From Bacteroidota bacterium (GTDB lineage: Bacteria > Bacteroidota > Bacteroidia > Flavobacteriales > Flavobacteriaceae): a stretch of DNA of 7,392 nucleotides. Position numbers and translations under genes: made by a program. Numbering within the stretch: the stretch's first letter is position 1; each line of letters opens with the position of its first letter. Under the pieces are notes generated by a model. It ran no database searches. It was not told the DNA's origin and saw nothing but the letters and a program-made list of their open reading frames with translations. The stretch covers positions 1 through 7,392 of the forward strand of contig JABHYI010000013.1 of the NCBI GenBank assembly GCA_018656255.1, written 5' to 3'. Positions 5,182-7,392 of the stretch are shown one piece after another.

Positions 5182-7392
5182 ATGAATACAGACTCTTTTG
5201 CCCTAAGACATATTGGCCCTCGTAAAGAAGACCTTCAAAAAATGCTTGACACTGTTGGCGCACAATCAATGGAGGAGCTTATCAATCAAACCATACCTAA
5301 TGACATTAGGCTGGAGAAAGATTTAACGCTAGATATGGCGATGAGCGAGCAGCAGTATCTTGAACATATTGGAGAACTTGCTACAAAAAATCAAGTTTTT
5401 AAAACCTATATGGGACTTGGGTATCACCAAGCCATCACTCCCCCTGTAATACAAAGGAACATCCTTGAAAATCCAGGTTGGTATACTGCTTACACTCCCT
5501 ACCAAGCAGAGATTGCGCAAGGACGTCTTGAGGCGCTGCTTAATTACCAAACCATGATTACAGACCTCACTGGCATGGAGTTAGCAAATGCCTCACTGCT
5601 TGATGAGAGTACGGCTGCTGCAGAGGCAATGGCATTACTTTTTGCTGTAAGAGAAAGACAACAAAAGAAGGATGGAGTAAACAAATTTTTTGTGTCAGAG
5701 GATATCTTGCCTCAAACACTTTCTTTACTGCAAACAAGAGCTACACCAATTGGAATAGAACTCGTTATTGGAGATCATGAAGCTTTTGACTTTAGTTCAG
5801 AATTTTTTGCCGCCATATTGCAATATCCTGGAAAAAGCGGAAAAGTATATGACTTTAGATCTTTTGTTGCCGATGCTAACAAAAATCAAATCAAAGTAGC
5901 CGTTGCTGCAGATATACTAAGTCTAGTAAAATTAGAATCGCCAGGATCCTTTGGGGTAGACGTTGTGGTAGGTACCACACAAAGATTTGGTATTCCGCTA
6001 GGTTATGGTGGGCCGCATGCAGCTTATTTCGCAACAAAAGAAGCCTACAAGCGTAATATTCCTGGACGTATCATTGGAGTTACCAGAGATACAAAAGGAA
6101 ACCGTGCCCTTCGTATGGCACTTCAAACAAGAGAACAACACATTAAAAGAGATAAAGCCACCAGTAATATTTGTACCGCTCAAGTTCTTCTTGCGGTTAT
6201 GGCTGGCATGTACGGGGTATATCATGGCCCAAAAGGCTTAACATATATTGCAGATAAAGTACACAATCATGCTGCTACACTTGCCAATGCTCTGGAGCGT
6301 CTTGGGCTAACTCAGGCAAACGAAACTTATTTAGACACCATCGCTATAAAAACAGATGCCAGCAAAATAAAATTCTTGAGTGAAGCTAAGCAGATGAATT
6401 TCTATTACCCGGATCCAGAAACTGTTTCTATATCGGTAAATGAAACCACTACAATAAAAGACCTGAATAAAATTATCGCACTCTTCGCAGAGGCAAATCA
6501 TAAAGAGACATTTAAAATTTCAGAAATTAGTACTGGAAGCGCCATTCCAAAAAGTGTTGCCAGACAAACTCCATTTTTAGAAAACAGCGTATTTAACTCC
6601 TACCACAGCGAGACAGAACTCATGCGTTATATCAAGAAACTTGAGCGCAAAGATTTGGCCCTAAACCATTCTATGATTGCCCTTGGAAGTTGTACCATGA
6701 AATTAAATGCTGCAGCAGAAATGCTTCCTCTAAGCAACCCTATGTGGGGTAACATGCACCCATTTGTTCCTGTAGAACAAGCAGCAGGGTACCAAGCCAT
6801 GTTAAAAAAGCTAGAAGAACAACTTACAGAAATTACAGGTTTTGCAGGTACATCTTTACAACCAAACAGTGGAGCTCAAGGAGAGTATGCAGGCCTTATG
6901 GTTATTAGAGCATATCATGAATCTAGAGATGACCACCATAGAAACATCTGTCTTATCCCGTCCTCAGCTCATGGTACAAATCCTGCAAGTGCAGTAATGG
7001 CAGGAATGAAAGTAGTGGTTACAAAGGCAAACGAACAAGGAAATATTGATGTAGATGATTTGCGTGCCAAGGCAGAACAGCATAAAGACAATCTTGCTGC
7101 ACTTATGATTACCTACCCATCAACACATGGTGTGTATGAGAGTGCTATTAAAGAAATCACAGGCTTAATTCATGACAATGGTGGCCAAGTATACATGGAT
7201 GGCGCAAACATGAATGCGCAAGTTGCCCTCACAAACCCGGGAGCAATTGGAGCAGATGTATGTCATTTAAATTTGCATAAAACATTTGCCATACCTCACG
7301 GTGGTGGCGGTCCTGGCGTTGGCCCGATATGTGTTGCAAAACAATTGGTTGCTTTTTTACCAAGCAATCCATTAATTGAAACCGGTGGTGAG
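5182..7392 (+). CDS. gcvP: glycine dehydrogenase (decarboxylating), P-protein GcvP (3'-partial)
   Basis: GcvP is the PLP-dependent P-protein of the glycine cleavage system: it decarboxylates glycine and loads the aminomethyl group onto lipoyl-GcvH, leading to CO2, ammonia and methylene-tetrahydrofolate. The frame is open for 737 codons from the ATG at 5182 to the window edge; about 210-220 residues are missing compared with the usual 950-960. It is the long single-chain form with both halves. The N-terminal half (degenerate aminotransferase fold) has YTPYQAEIAQG (104-114), ANASLLDESTAAAEAM (135-150) and TTQRFGIPLGYGGPHAA (265-281). The C-terminal catalytic half has GSCTMKLNA (502-510), and DVCHLNLHKTFAIPHGGGG with Lys700 as the PLP lysine, close to the equivalent Lys in E. 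coli GcvP. The start codon is supported by the family opening FALRHIGP. The genes for GcvT and GcvH are not in the window. It is transcribed divergently from the UbiA-like gene. Confidence 0.97.
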   Translation, partial: MNTDSFALRHIGPRKEDLQKMLDTVGAQSMEELINQTIPNDIRLEKDLTLDMAMSEQQYLEHIGELATKNQVFKTYMGLGYHQAITPPVIQRNILENPGWYTAYTPYQAEIAQGRLEALLNYQTMITDLTGMELANASLLDESTAAAEAMALLFAVRERQQKKDGVNKFFVSEDILPQTLSLLQTRATPIGIELVIGDHEAFDFSSEFFAAILQYPGKSGKVYDFRSFVADANKNQIKVAVAADILSLVKLESPGSFGVDVVVGTTQRFGIPLGYGGPHAAYFATKEAYKRNIPGRIIGVTRDTKGNRALRMALQTREQHIKRDKATSNICTAQVLLAVMAGMYGVYHGPKGLTYIADKVHNHAATLANALERLGLTQANETYLDTIAIKTDASKIKFLSEAKQMNFYYPDPETVSISVNETTTIKDLNKIIALFAEANHKETFKISEISTGSAIPKSVARQTPFLENSVFNSYHSETELMRYIKKLERKDLALNHSMIALGSCTMKLNAAAEMLPLSNPMWGNMHPFVPVEQAAGYQAMLKKLEEQLTEITGFAGTSLQPNSGAQGEYAGLMVIRAYHESRDDHHRNICLIPSSAHGTNPASAVMAGMKVVVTKANEQGNIDVDDLRAKAEQHKDNLAALMITYPSTHGVYESAIKEITGLIHDNGGQVYMDGANMNAQVALTNPGAIGADVCHLNLHKTFAIPHGGGGPGVGPICVAKQLVAFLPSNPLIETGGE

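Noticed and set aside
6005..6241. 78-codon plus-strand ORF inside gcvP, and antisense ORFs at 5329-5550 and 5998-6225
   Set aside because: All lie within the strongly conserved gcvP frame and their translations look like out-of-frame noise.

Overview
The window looks like ordinary core chromosome of a member of the Flavobacteriaceae (Bacteroidota). The evidence is AT-rich DNA with short A/T runs, genes that mostly lack a clear Shine-Dalgarno, a Bacteroidota-type -7 promoter motif (TAnnTTTG) upstream of gcvP, and protein sequences that resemble marine flavobacterial homologues. I cannot name a genus from sequence alone. I see no mobile element, CRISPR array, tRNA or rRNA gene, and no sign of recent transfer.

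Layout. Positions 1-1085 (+) hold purK, whose first roughly 25-30 codons lie before the window; reading continues in frame upstream of the ATG at 99. Position 1088 (+) starts purE, only 2 nt after the purK stop. After a 58-nt gap comes a cytosolic M3-family zinc oligopeptidase (1623-3659, +), then 12 nt later a small lipoprotein of unknown function (3672-4109, +). These four genes could form one transcript. They converge on a gene on the other strand (4115-4936, -) for a multi-pass membrane protein of the UbiA prenyltransferase superfamily. The two stop codons are separated by only 5 nt, and a bulged hairpin covers both. A 245-nt AT-rich divergent intergenic region follows (4937-5181), and then gcvP (5182 to the window end, +), the glycine-cleavage P-protein, with 737 codons visible and the C-terminus cut off.

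How the genes relate. PurK and PurE catalyse consecutive steps of de novo purine synthesis: PurK makes N5-CAIR from AIR, bicarbonate and ATP, and PurE rearranges it to CAIR. GcvP decarboxylates glycine in the glycine cleavage system, which feeds one-carbon units to folate, and purine synthesis uses those units. That is a metabolic link only; the genes are not in one operon. The peptidase probably recycles short peptides. The lipoprotein and the UbiA-like protein have no assigned role.

I did not find a clearly new system. The points most worth a second look are: (i) the dense set of dyads in the gcvP upstream region, including a perfect 7-bp hairpin that buries the gcvP Shine-Dalgarno and a nested inverted repeat near the predicted transcript start; (ii) the UbiA-like protein, which keeps the second Asp motif but seems to have lost all the Asp residues of the first; and (iii) the GTG start of that gene, which lies just downstream of an in-frame ATG-TAA.
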